From JAJDXW01 sp965214795 (GTDB taxonomy: Bacteria > Pseudomonadota > Gammaproteobacteria > HK1), in assembly GCA_965214795.1 (NCBI GenBank), contig OZ243976.1, forward strand, positions 2,170,001 to 2,234,000: a stretch of DNA of 64,000 nucleotides, read 5' to 3'. Every line of letters begins with the position of its first letter. The stretch's first letter is position 1. The notes under the pieces are model-generated. The model saw only the letters and a list, made by a program, of their open reading frames with translations, had not been told where the DNA came from and did not search any database. The position numbers were made by a program, and so were the translations under genes. This document shows, piece by piece, positions 33,164-41,320 of this stretch.

Positions 33164-33585
33164 GCCGCCGTCCACGGGTCGACGACCTCGATCTCGATGT
33201 CTTCGAAGTCCCGGACGTCGCGCGTCGCCACCGCCATGCCGCGGGAGCGGGCGATCGCCGCTATCCGGCCGTCCGCCGGCGGGACGATACGGCCGGCGGA
33301 AGGGCGTGCCGCCGCAACGTCCGCATACTCCCCGGCAGCGTCGCTGTCGAACGGGAGAACCCGATCCGCAAAACCCTCCCGCAGGATTGCCTTGATGGCG
33401 GAGGCAGGCGCGGTCTGCCGCCGGCCGGCAGGCAGAATGGCGACGCCGCAACGAAGCTCTGCCTCGCCGATTGCCGAGAAGTACAGACCCGTTGCCCGGC
33501 GGTCCCCAACCCGGATCTCGACAGCGGGATCGGAGGACGGGCGCAACGGTTCGGACACTACGTTCGTGTTTAGCAGCACGGACAT
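33160..33585 (-). CDS. PIN-domain (VapC/FitB-type) protein with altered first catalytic residue
   Basis: The 141-residue PIN protein begins MSVLLNTNVVSE. The family almost always reads LLDTNVVSE, so the first metal-binding Asp is Asn6 here (codon AAC). The other acidic positions seem present: Glu in IGEAEL, Asp in PFDSDAAGEYAD and ATRDVRDFEDI. It follows a VapB-like gene by nine bases and overlaps hsdR by four, so it heads the restriction operon. The change may abolish RNase activity, leaving an antitoxin-binding or regulatory role. Confidence 0.8.
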   Translation of the reverse strand: MSVLLNTNVVSEPLRPSSDPAVEIRVGDRRATGLYFSAIGEAELRCGVAILPAGRRQTAPASAIKAILREGFADRVLPFDSDAAGEYADVAAARPSAGRIVPPADGRIAAIARSRGMAVATRDVRDFEDIEIEVVDPWTAA

Positions 33586-33594
33586 GGCGCAGCC

Positions 33595-33834
33595 TCAATC
33601 GAAGGACGGCGGCGCGCGTCCGGGCTGGCGCGGCGGCAACTCCAGGTCCGTGCCGCCGAGCGGAGCGATCCGGGCGCGAATGGCGCTCGCGAGATTGCGT
33701 GGGGGCTTCCTGCGCCCGACGGCATCGCGCAGAATGGGACGTGCCTCCTCTTCCATGGACCGTCCGTTGTCCGCCGCGCGCACCCGCAGGCGAGTCTTCA
33801 CGTCGTCGAGGTTGCGGATCGTGATGCTCGCCAT
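33595..33834 (-). CDS. VapB/FitA-like antitoxin, first gene of the restriction island
   Basis: ATG 33834 gives 79 residues. The ribbon-helix-helix start MASITIRNLDDVKTRLRVRA with GRSMEEEARPILRDAV is typical of FitA/VapB-type antitoxins paired with PIN toxins. The C-terminal tail (LELPPRQPGRAPPSFD) would bind the PIN protein. As the first gene of a run of nine on this strand, it could repress the whole restriction operon. Confidence 0.8.
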   Translation of the reverse strand: MASITIRNLDDVKTRLRVRAADNGRSMEEEARPILRDAVGRRKPPRNLASAIRARIAPLGGTDLELPPRQPGRAPPSFD

Positions 33835-34151
33835 GGCCCTGTCTTCCATTCCTGCAAGGGCTTCAATCGGACAGCGTAGCATCCTTGATGCAGAATCTCT
33901 TTCTTCGGTTGACGACGACTTCGGGCGAAGATTCCGTGATCGATTCCCGGTGCGGGGTGTGCGCCGCCGTCGAGGGCGAGCGCCGCTCGAGGTATTCGGT
34001 GGCGAGCTTCGTCAGCGTCGGGCCGGAAGCGGGAAGGGGCACGGGACTCCCGCGGCCGCCGGTGCGGAGCAGGAAGCGCGGCGCGGCGACGGCGGCGACC
34101 GGGCAGTCCGCTTCCGCAGCCGATGGCCTTGATTCGGGGCCGTGTGGTGGG
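33835..34151. other. Upstream region of the restriction operon
   Basis: No convincing gene is seen. It must hold the promoter of the minus-strand operon. A clear -35/-10 pair is not evident. Confidence 0.4.
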
Positions 34152-34497
34152 TCAGCCACCGGCGGAGGTGCTGACGAACCCCACCCCGATCACGACGAGA
34201 CCGACCCCCGCGAGCACCTTCCCGGTGATCCGCTCGTCGCCGAGGGCGGCCGAGGCGAGGAGGGTGAACACCGGATACGTGCCGACGACCGGGGAGACGA
34301 TGACCACCTGGCCCACGAGGAGGGCGGCGAAGAGGAGCCCGATCCCGGAGGCGATGCAAAGCCCGGTGATGCTGAAGTAGCGAATGCCGGCGGCCGGCAG
34401 CCGCCCCGGCCACCTTCCGCGCCGCCAGCGGTAGGCGGCGGCGAGGATCGTGAACGAGACCGCAAACGAGCAGAAAGCGGCCATGAACGCGTTCGGC
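34152..34497 (-). pseudogene. Duplicated 3' end of the EamA transporter gene
   Basis: Bases 34159-34497 repeat 35308-35646 directly, with about four differences in 339. They encode the last 112 or so residues of the transporter, ending at an equivalent stop. The 5' part is missing. With the intact gene it flanks the AbrB/PIN pair. Confidence 0.85.
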
Positions 34498-34553
34498 GCC
34501 GGACCGGGGAAGTCCTCTGGACAAGTTTGGGCCAGCCCCGATAGCATCGGAAT

Positions 34554-34569
34554 GTCTTACTGGTAAGAC
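34554..34569. promoter_or_regulatory. Palindromic operator before the AbrB/PIN pair
   Basis: GTCTTAC-TG-GTAAGAC is a perfect 7-2-7 palindrome 16 bases before the GTG start. It is a likely binding site for the AbrB-type antitoxin. Confidence 0.55.
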
Positions 34570-34585
34570 CATCAGGGGGTGGTGC

Positions 34586-34849
34586 GTGGAAGCAGTCTAC
34601 ACAACGAAGATGTCCTCCAAGGGTCAGGTGGTCATTCCGGAGAGCGTCCGCAAGCGTCTCGGCCTCGAGCCCGGAGCCCGGTTCATCGTCGTCCCCGGCC
34701 GGGACGCGATCCTGCTCAAGACCCTCGCCCTACCGTCGATGGACCAGTTTGACGAACTGCTCGCGGAAGCCCGCCGGCAAGCCCGCCGCGCCGGTCTTGG
34801 ACAACCCGATATTGCGGAGGTCGTCGACGCGGTCAGACGCGGGCGGTGA
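34586..34849 (+). CDS. AbrB/SpoVT-fold antitoxin
   Basis: GTG 34586 gives 87 residues. The swapped-hairpin DNA-binding domain is clear: TTKMSSKGQVVIPESVRKRL followed by GLEPGARFIVVPGRDAILL. The C-terminal helix (FDELLAEARRQARRAG) would contact the toxin. It overlaps the PIN gene by four bases and is preceded by a palindrome suited to autoregulation. Confidence 0.9.
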   Translation: MEAVYTTKMSSKGQVVIPESVRKRLGLEPGARFIVVPGRDAILLKTLALPSMDQFDELLAEARRQARRAGLGQPDIAEVVDAVRRGR

Positions 34850-35247
34850 GAATCGTCGTCGATACCAACGTTCTTATGTCCGGCATATTCTTCGGCGGCG
34901 TCCCCGGTCGGATTATCGAAGCGTGGCGCGCAGAGCGGTTCAGGCTGGTCATGTCGCCGGACATCGTCGATGAATACCTGCGGGTCGGTGAACGTCTGGC
35001 CCAGCGCTTCGCTGGGATCGACGTTCAGGCCGTCCTGGAGCTCATCATTCAGAACGCGGAAGTGACGGCCAGCGCGGCATTGCCGGAACCGGTCTGCGAC
35101 GATCCGGATGACGACAAGTTTCTTGCCTGTGCGCTCGCCGCCCGTGCCGACGTGATCATCAGCGGCGACCGGAAGCTTCGCGCGGTGTCGGGCTATGAAG
35201 GCGTCGCGGTCGCTACCCCGCGCGAGTTCCTGGACCGATGGCTTTGA
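34846..35247 (+). CDS. PIN-domain toxin (PIN_3 type)
   Basis: The 133-residue protein begins MRIVVDTNVLMSGIFFGG with the canonical first Asp, continues with SPDIVDEYLRV and ends with the acidic cluster DDPDDDKFLACALAARADVI and SGDRKLRAV. These fit the PIN_3 group of VapC-like ribonucleases. It should be held inactive by the AbrB-type partner upstream. Confidence 0.9.
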   Translation: MRIVVDTNVLMSGIFFGGVPGRIIEAWRAERFRLVMSPDIVDEYLRVGERLAQRFAGIDVQAVLELIIQNAEVTASAALPEPVCDDPDDDKFLACALAARADVIISGDRKLRAVSGYEGVAVATPREFLDRWL

Positions 35248-35303
35248 ACCCATGGCTTCGATGCGGGGGTCGGGGGTGTTGTGCGCCAGCCACGTTCCGG
35301 CGT

Positions 35304-36188
35304 TCAGCCGGCGGAGGTGCTGACGAACCCCACTCCGACCACGACGAGACCGACCCCCGCGAGCACCTTCCCGGTGATCCGCTCGTCGCCGAGGGCGGCC
35401 GAGGCGAGGAGGGTGAACACCGGATACGTGCCGACGACCGGGGAGACGATGACCACCTGGCCCACGAGGAGGGCGGCGAAGAGGAGCCCGATCCCGGAGG
35501 CGATGCAAAGCCCGGTGATGCTGAAGTAGCGAATGCCGGCGGCCGGCAGCCGCCCCGGCCACCTTCCGCGCCGCCAGCGGTAGGCGGCGGCGAGGATCGT
35601 GAGCGAGACCGCAAACGAGCAGAAGGCGGCCATGAACGCGTTCGGCAGGAGCTCCATGCCGATCTTGCCGATGAAGTGGTTGAAGCCCCGGATCGCCGCG
35701 GTGGCGGTCGCGAAGGCGAGTGCGGCCGCGACCAGCCGTTGCCGGTGGCTTCCGCGCGGGGCCCAGGAGAGGGCCACGATGCCGGCCACGGTGAGAAGGG
35801 TGCCGGCCGCGATCGCGAGGGTGAGCCGTTCGCCGAGAAAGATGATGGCGAGCGCGGCGGCGAACAGGGGAGCGGTGGCCGCAAAGGTCGAGGTGATGGT
35901 CGCCCCGGCCCGGCTGTAGGCCTCGTTCGCGAGGTACATGGAGAGCGACGGCTGGATGATTCCCATCAGCGCGAAGACCCAGAACCCGGCCGTGAACCAG
36001 TCCTCTGCGCGCATCCAGAACGGCGCGAGCAGCAGATAGGCGAGAAAGCAGGTTCCGACCGCTACCAGCGTGCCCGCCAGTGGATCGACATGGGCGAGGC
36101 CGCGCTTCGCCGCGACCCCGGAGCCCCCGAACGCGACCGCCGAGGCAAGAGAGACAAGGACCGGGAACAGGGTCTCGGGCGGGGTCAC
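35304..36188 (-). CDS. EamA/DMT-family transporter
   Basis: The 294-residue protein has about ten hydrophobic spans in two EamA halves (VSLASAVAFGGSGVAAKRGL; YFSITGLCIASGIGLLFAAL; VVIVSPVVGTYPVFTLLASA). Members export amino acids or other small metabolites; the substrate is unknown here. It is divergent from the dehydratase gene. Its last 339 bases are duplicated at 34159-34497. Confidence 0.88.
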   Translation of the reverse strand: MTPPETLFPVLVSLASAVAFGGSGVAAKRGLAHVDPLAGTLVAVGTCFLAYLLLAPFWMRAEDWFTAGFWVFALMGIIQPSLSMYLANEAYSRAGATITSTFAATAPLFAAALAIIFLGERLTLAIAAGTLLTVAGIVALSWAPRGSHRQRLVAAALAFATATAAIRGFNHFIGKIGMELLPNAFMAAFCSFAVSLTILAAAYRWRRGRWPGRLPAAGIRYFSITGLCIASGIGLLFAALLVGQVVIVSPVVGTYPVFTLLASAALGDERITGKVLAGVGLVVVGVGFVSTSAG

Positions 36189-36323
36189 CGTCCTCCCGAC
36201 GCCCGATGCGAGACGGGCCGAATTCCTACGAAGACCGGGCGCTTTGGCGCACGCCGGGCGGGGGAGCGCATGCTATCCTGCCGGGCATTCGAATGCGAGC
36301 GAACGAAGGGCGAGGCAGCATCC

Positions 36324-38099
36324 ATGAGCGCATCCGGCCCCCGGCTCCGAAGCCGTCTCTGGTTTCACGATCTCGGCGATCCCGACAGCACGGCCATTCA
36401 CATCGAACGCTACATGAACTTCGGGCTGACCCGGGAGGAGCTCCAGTCGGGGAGCCCGATCATCGGCATCGCCCAGTCCGGAAGCGACCTGTCCCCCTGC
36501 AACCGGGTGCACCTGCGGCTCGCGGAGCGGGTACACGCCGGGATCCGCGCCGCGGGCGGAGTCCCGCTCGAGTTCCCGGTGCACCCGATCCAGGAGACCG
36601 GCAAGCGTCCCACCGCCGCCCTCGACCGCAACCTCGCCTACCTCGGGCTGGTCGAGGTGCTGCACGGCTACCCGCTCGACGGGGTGGTGCTGACGACCGG
36701 ATGCGACAAGACGACGCCCTCGCAGCTCATGGCGGCGGCCACCGTGAACATCCCCGCCATCGTGCTCTCCGGGGGGCCGATGCTCGACGGCTGGTACCGG
36801 GGGCGGCTCACCGGCTCGGGCACGATCCTGTGGGAGGCGCGAAAGCTCTACGCGGCCGGCGAGATCGACTACGAGGAGTTCATCGAGATGGTCGCCTCGT
36901 CGGCGAAGTCCGACGGGCACTGCAACACGATGGGCACCGCGTCCACCATGAACTCGCTCGCCGAGGCGCTCGGGATGTCCCTCCCCGGGTGCGCGGCGAT
37001 CCCCGCTCCCTACAAGGAACGGGGCCAGGTCGCCTACGAGACCGGGCGGCGCATCGTCGATCTGGTCCGGCAGGACGTCACCCCGTCGAAGATCATGACC
37101 CGCGAGGCGTTCGAGAACGTCATCGTCGCGAACTCCGCGATCGGGGGCTCGACCAACGCCCCGATCCACGTCAACGCCATCGCCCGGCACATCGGCGTGC
37201 CCCTCGACATCGACGACTGGCAGCGGCTCGGGCACCGGATCCCGCTGCTCGTCAACATGCAGCCGGCCGGCGACCATCTCGGCGAAGGCTACTTCCGGGC
37301 GGGCGGGCTGCCGGCGGTCATGGGCGAGCTGCTGAGCGCGGGCAAGCTCCACGCCGGCGCGATAACCGTGAACGGGCGGACCATCGGGGAGAACTATTCC
37401 GGTGTCCGGTCGGTGGACCACGACGTGATCCGTCCCTTCGACCGCCCCCTCAAGGAGGATGCCGGCTTCGTCGTGCTCAAGGGCAACCTGTTCGATGCGG
37501 GGGTGATGAAGACCTCGGTCATCGACGAGACGTTCCGCCGGCGCTATCTCGAACGGCCGGGGCAGGAGAACGTCGTCGAGGGGCGGGCGATCGTCTTCGA
37601 GGGGCCGGAGGACTACCACCGCCGGATCAACGACCCGTCGCTCGAAGTGGACGAGAACTGCTTTCTCGTCATCCGCGGCTGCGGGCCGGTGGGGTATCCG
37701 GGGTCGGCGGAGGTGGTCAACATGCAGCCGCCCGACGAGCTCATCAAGCGCGGCATCGACGAGCTGCCGACCATCGGGGACGGGCGCCAGAGCGGGACCT
37801 CGGGAAGCCCGTCGATCCTGAACGCCTCCCCGGAGTCCGCGGTGGGGGGCGGCCTTGCCATCCTGGAGACGAACGACGTGATCCGGGTCGACCTCGAAGC
37901 CGGCACCATCGACATGCTGGTGCCCGAGGAGGAGCTGCGGGCGCGCCGCGAGCGCTTCGTCCCCCCGGAGCTGCCGAATCACACCCCTTGGCAGGAGATC
38001 TACCGGTCGCACGTGGGTCAGCTCGCGGACGGCGGGGTGTTCGATCTCGCCACCAGGTATCAGGACGTGAGGCGCTTCGTCCCGCGCGCCTCGCACTAG
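36324..38099 (+). CDS. IlvD/Edd-family dehydratase, probably for a sugar acid
   Basis: ATG 36324 gives 591 residues. IlvD/Edd features are IGIAQSGSDLSPCN, VLTTGCDKTTPSQLMAAATV, KSDGHCNTMGTASTMNSLAE and the C-terminal IGDGRQSGTSGSPSILN. The Cys residues in the first three would hold an iron-sulfur cluster. The sequence style (HIERYMNFGLTREEL, GSGTILWEARKL) is that of the arabonate/xylonate dehydratase branch rather than branched-chain biosynthesis. With the Gfo/Idh-like gene downstream it suggests sugar-acid catabolism. Confidence 0.88.
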   Translation: MSASGPRLRSRLWFHDLGDPDSTAIHIERYMNFGLTREELQSGSPIIGIAQSGSDLSPCNRVHLRLAERVHAGIRAAGGVPLEFPVHPIQETGKRPTAALDRNLAYLGLVEVLHGYPLDGVVLTTGCDKTTPSQLMAAATVNIPAIVLSGGPMLDGWYRGRLTGSGTILWEARKLYAAGEIDYEEFIEMVASSAKSDGHCNTMGTASTMNSLAEALGMSLPGCAAIPAPYKERGQVAYETGRRIVDLVRQDVTPSKIMTREAFENVIVANSAIGGSTNAPIHVNAIARHIGVPLDIDDWQRLGHRIPLLVNMQPAGDHLGEGYFRAGGLPAVMGELLSAGKLHAGAITVNGRTIGENYSGVRSVDHDVIRPFDRPLKEDAGFVVLKGNLFDAGVMKTSVIDETFRRRYLERPGQENVVEGRAIVFEGPEDYHRRINDPSLEVDENCFLVIRGCGPVGYPGSAEVVNMQPPDELIKRGIDELPTIGDGRQSGTSGSPSILNASPESAVGGGLAILETNDVIRVDLEAGTIDMLVPEEELRARRERFVPPELPNHTPWQEIYRSHVGQLADGGVFDLATRYQDVRRFVPRASH

Positions 38100-38177
38100 C
38101 GGCGGCGGTCGCGAGTCCGGGCGGAGCGGGCACGCAACGGGGCCCGGGAAGCGGGATCGGAATCGGAATCGGTATTC

Positions 38178-38789
38178 ATGGAGTGGCTGCCCGAATTCGG
38201 CAGGTGGTTCGTCCTCGTCGCCCTTGTGCTGGGCGGTCCGACGTTCTACCGGCACTTTCTCTCGCACGGCAGCGCGATGCGCCGCAAGCTGGCCCGCTCC
38301 GAACGGCGGATCCGGCAGCTCCGGGAGGTGACGGAGCGGTTCGAGCGGCTGCAGGTCGAGCAGCGCTCGGTCGAGGCGCGGCAGGCGGCCCTCGACGGGA
38401 ACGACCTCGAGCACCTCGCGATGCTCCAGCAGGTGTGCGCGGGCCTCACGGCGGAGGCCGAGGCGGAGCGGCGCGTCCCCGGTTCCACCCGGCTCGTGCG
38501 GGACCTCGAGGCGCTGCTCGACGCGGCCGCATCGCTCGGGAACGAGTACACGCGCAGCGCCTCCCTCGGCCATATCCTCGAGGTCTACGTCCGGGCCGGC
38601 CTCTACGCTCAGGCCCGGAACCATGCCCGCTGGGTGACCGACGCGAGCGTCCGGGATCGGCTCTTCCAGGATCCGGATCTCGCGCCGCTGCTTCGCCCGG
38701 ACGGACCCGCGCCCCTGTTCCTGCGGTCGCCCGCTCCGGTTGCCGCGGTGGCCGAGGCATCCTCGCGGTCTTCCGAGCCCGCCGACTGA
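38178..38789 (+). CDS. Membrane-anchored coiled-coil protein of unknown function
   Basis: The 203-residue protein has one N-terminal span (WFVLVALVLGGPTFY) and then a long charged coiled coil (about 35-100). A helical segment follows (LVRDLEALLDAAASLGNEYT; ILEVYVRAGLYAQARNHARW) with an Ala/Ser-rich end. No family recognised. It is separate from its neighbours by about 80 bases upstream and 330 downstream. Confidence 0.6.
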   Translation: MEWLPEFGRWFVLVALVLGGPTFYRHFLSHGSAMRRKLARSERRIRQLREVTERFERLQVEQRSVEARQAALDGNDLEHLAMLQQVCAGLTAEAEAERRVPGSTRLVRDLEALLDAAASLGNEYTRSASLGHILEVYVRAGLYAQARNHARWVTDASVRDRLFQDPDLAPLLRPDGPAPLFLRSPAPVAAVAEASSRSSEPAD

Positions 38790-38840
38790 GCGCCGCCCGC
38801 CTCCGCTTCCGCGGCGTTGCCGGCCCGCGGGATGCCGGGG

Positions 38841-39011
38841 TCGTCCCACGCTACGGTGGTTCCGGATGGAAACGAGGGGCCGGGATGGCGCCCGCCGCGC
38901 GCGATCGGGCCGATTCGGCTGCATCCACGCGGCCCGCGGGACCCCGGAGGGCACGAACAAGGGCGCTCGTGCCAACCCGGTGCGGATGATCGGCCAGCGT
39001 GGGATAGTCCT
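38841..39011. repeat. Dispersed intergenic repeat, copy B
   Basis: Same orientation and content as 16722-16930 but without the internal expansions. It fills most of the 332-base gap between the coiled-coil and oxidoreductase genes. No other feature is seen in that gap besides AGGTTCGGAGGGGG before 39122. Confidence 0.75.
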
Positions 39012-39121
39012 GGCGGGTCGCCGGGCGCATTGCCGAACGGGCGCCGGCTTTCGATAATGCCGGGGCGGGGCCACCCGCCGCGGGGCGGCGACCGGAGACG
39101 AGGTTCGGAGGGGGCAGCAGC

Positions 39122-40294
39122 ATGGCGGAACTCAAGGTCGGTCTCATCGGCGCCGGGTGGATGGGCAAGGCCCATGCCATGTCCTACCGCAGCGCGCGCC
39201 TCGCCTTCGGCGGCGAACCGGTGGCCGCGGCGCTCGAAGTCGTCGCCGATGCGAACGAGGCGATCGCGGCGCGCGCGGCCGCGTCGCTCGGCTTCCGGCG
39301 CCACGCGCGCGACTGGCGCGAGGTGGTCGAAGATCCCGGCGTCGACATCGTCGACATCACCACCCCGAACGACCTGCACTACGAGGTCGCGATGGCCGCG
39401 ATCGCGGCCGGAAAGCACATCTGGTGCGAGAAGCCGCTCACCAACGACGCGGGCACTTCGTTCGAGATTGCGGAGGCGGCCGAGAAGGCGGGGGTCACCA
39501 CCCTGGTCGGATTCAACTACATCAAGAACCCGGTCCAGGTTCTCGCGCGAGAGCTGATCGAAACGGGCGAGATCGGCTCCGTGACGTACTACCGCGGCCT
39601 CTTCAACTCGGATTTCCTCGGCCGTCCGGATATTCCCTTCTCCTGGCGCAACGACCGGGCGAGGGCCGGGTCCGGCGTGATCGGCGATGTCGGCGCCCAT
39701 TGCTTCGCCTATTTCCGGCACTTGCTCGGGCAACCGATCGAGGAGGTGATGTGCGACCTCCGCATCGTGATCGGTGAGCGCCCGGCCGCGGAAGGCACCG
39801 GCAGCTTCAGCCAGGACGCCGGGGGCGGCGGGGCCACCGTGCCGGTCGACACCGACGACGTCGCCACCGTCCTCTTCCGGTTCGCGGGGGGTGTGACCGG
39901 TCACCTGGAGATGAGCCGGGTGGCCCTCGGCCGGCGGATGGAGATCGGATACGACGTGACGGGCACCGCGGGCGCGCTTCGCTATCAGTACGACCGGATC
40001 AACGAGCTCCAGCTCTATCGCGAAACGGGGCCGCGGGAGACCAGGGGATTCCAGCGCATCGAGATGGGACCGACCGACCCGCGCTACGCCGCGTTCTTCC
40101 CGGTGCCGGGGATCGGGGCTGGCTACAACGACTTCAAGGTGATGGAGGCCCAGGAGCTCATTGAAGCGATCGCGGCGGGGCGGCCGGCCTATCCCGACTT
40201 CCGGTGGGGGGCGGAGGTGCAACGGCTGATCGACGCCTGCATGATCTCGGACGCCGAAGGGCGCTGGGTGAAGGTCTCCGAGGTCGGCCCCTGA
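39122..40294 (+). CDS. Gfo/Idh/MocA-family oxidoreductase
   Basis: The 390-residue protein starts with a Rossmann fold (KVGLIGAGWMGKAHAMSYRS) and has the family's CEKPL segment (GKHIWCEKPLTNDAGTSFEI). Next come VGFNYIKNPVQVLARELI and the substrate-domain region GVIGDVGAHCFAYFRHLLGQ. Members oxidise sugars or inositols with NAD(P). GGAGGGGGCAG precedes the ATG. The preceding dehydratase supports a sugar-derived substrate. Confidence 0.9.
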   Translation: MAELKVGLIGAGWMGKAHAMSYRSARLAFGGEPVAAALEVVADANEAIAARAAASLGFRRHARDWREVVEDPGVDIVDITTPNDLHYEVAMAAIAAGKHIWCEKPLTNDAGTSFEIAEAAEKAGVTTLVGFNYIKNPVQVLARELIETGEIGSVTYYRGLFNSDFLGRPDIPFSWRNDRARAGSGVIGDVGAHCFAYFRHLLGQPIEEVMCDLRIVIGERPAAEGTGSFSQDAGGGGATVPVDTDDVATVLFRFAGGVTGHLEMSRVALGRRMEIGYDVTGTAGALRYQYDRINELQLYRETGPRETRGFQRIEMGPTDPRYAAFFPVPGIGAGYNDFKVMEAQELIEAIAAGRPAYPDFRWGAEVQRLIDACMISDAEGRWVKVSEVGP

Positions 40295-40488
40295 GCGCCT
40301 GGCCGGGAGCCCGGCCCTGAACCGGCACCGCCCCGGTGTGCTGCTTCTTCCATGACATGAAACCAATCCGGGGACCGATCGAAATCTCGTGATTCATCTT
40401 CACACCTGCGAGCGGGCCCGTCCCGAGGCACGCAGTGCTCGGGTTCGGAGTGTCCTGTGACGTGAGGGCAAGGTCGGGGACGGGGAAC

Positions 40489-41268
40489 TCAAGCGTCTCC
40501 ACGCGGGGGGACGCGGGCGAACAACTCCGCACCGTCGGCGCAGTCGATGATTAGAACGCCGATCTCCCGAAGCTCCTCGGCGTCCGACGCCGACTCCAGG
40601 CGACGGGCCAGCTTCTCGCCCACCGCGGCGCCGAACTTGCGCGCCGCCTGCTCGCGCAGCAACGACCGTTCCTGCGCCAAGCCGCGCTCCATGCCCTGCG
40701 CCATGCCCTGGCGCAGCCACTCGGCCTCCCACTCCTTCGCCCTCAGGTGCAGCGTCGTCATCTCGTCCTCCTCCTCGAACAGCCCAAGTCCGACGCTCCC
40801 GACCTCCTCGTCATCGGCGGACGGAAACAGCCGCGGCATCGTCGCCGCCAGCCACGCCGCAACCGAGGCGCCGAATTCACGCCGCACGTCCCGGGCGGCG
40901 AGCACCTGCGGCAGCCAGGCCGCCATCGCCTGCATCCGCGCCGCCGCCTGCGCCGGCGAGGCCGCGCCCTCGACGCCGAGCACCGCCAGCGCCGGATTGC
41001 GTCCAGTCGAATCGTCAGCCGACGCTCGCCGCGAGTCAAGCAGCCGGTAGGGGGCGACGACCGTCAGCAGCGGCGTGCCGTCGGGCGAGAGCGGCACGGC
41101 CCCGGCGGCGCCCGCCGCCGACCACGGCTTCGACCCGGAGTAGACCACCACGGCCAGCGTGCGCAGCCCGCCGTCGCGGTCGAGCCGGTCCTGGCGACGC
41201 AGGTGCTCGCGCAGCAGGCTGGTGTAGGCGAGCGTGCGCGCCGCCATGTCGGGGTCCACCGTGGACAT
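40489..41268 (-). pseudogene. Rpn-type recombination-promoting nuclease gene, 5' truncated
   Basis: The 259-residue frame begins MSTVDPDMAARTLAYTSLLR, which corresponds to a position well inside Rpn/PDDEXK transposase-like proteins (E.QS.VD..M..R.L.Y). The N-terminal nuclease core is therefore absent. The body (LRTLAVVVYSGSKPW; YRLLD) and the C-terminal helical region with GMAQGMERGLAQERSLLREQ fit the family. It is divergent from the giant exported protein gene, whose promoter region may overlap the lost 5' end. Confidence 0.6.
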
Positions 41269-41320
41269 GTTATCGTCCCCCAGTGTGCCGAGTTGGCGAA
41301 GTCGGGCTAAGGACGGAACA

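Noticed and set aside
36273..39074. A 933-residue minus-strand frame across the dehydratase
   Set aside because: It is antisense to an IlvD/Edd gene with all cluster Cys residues, and the translation has no recognisable domain.
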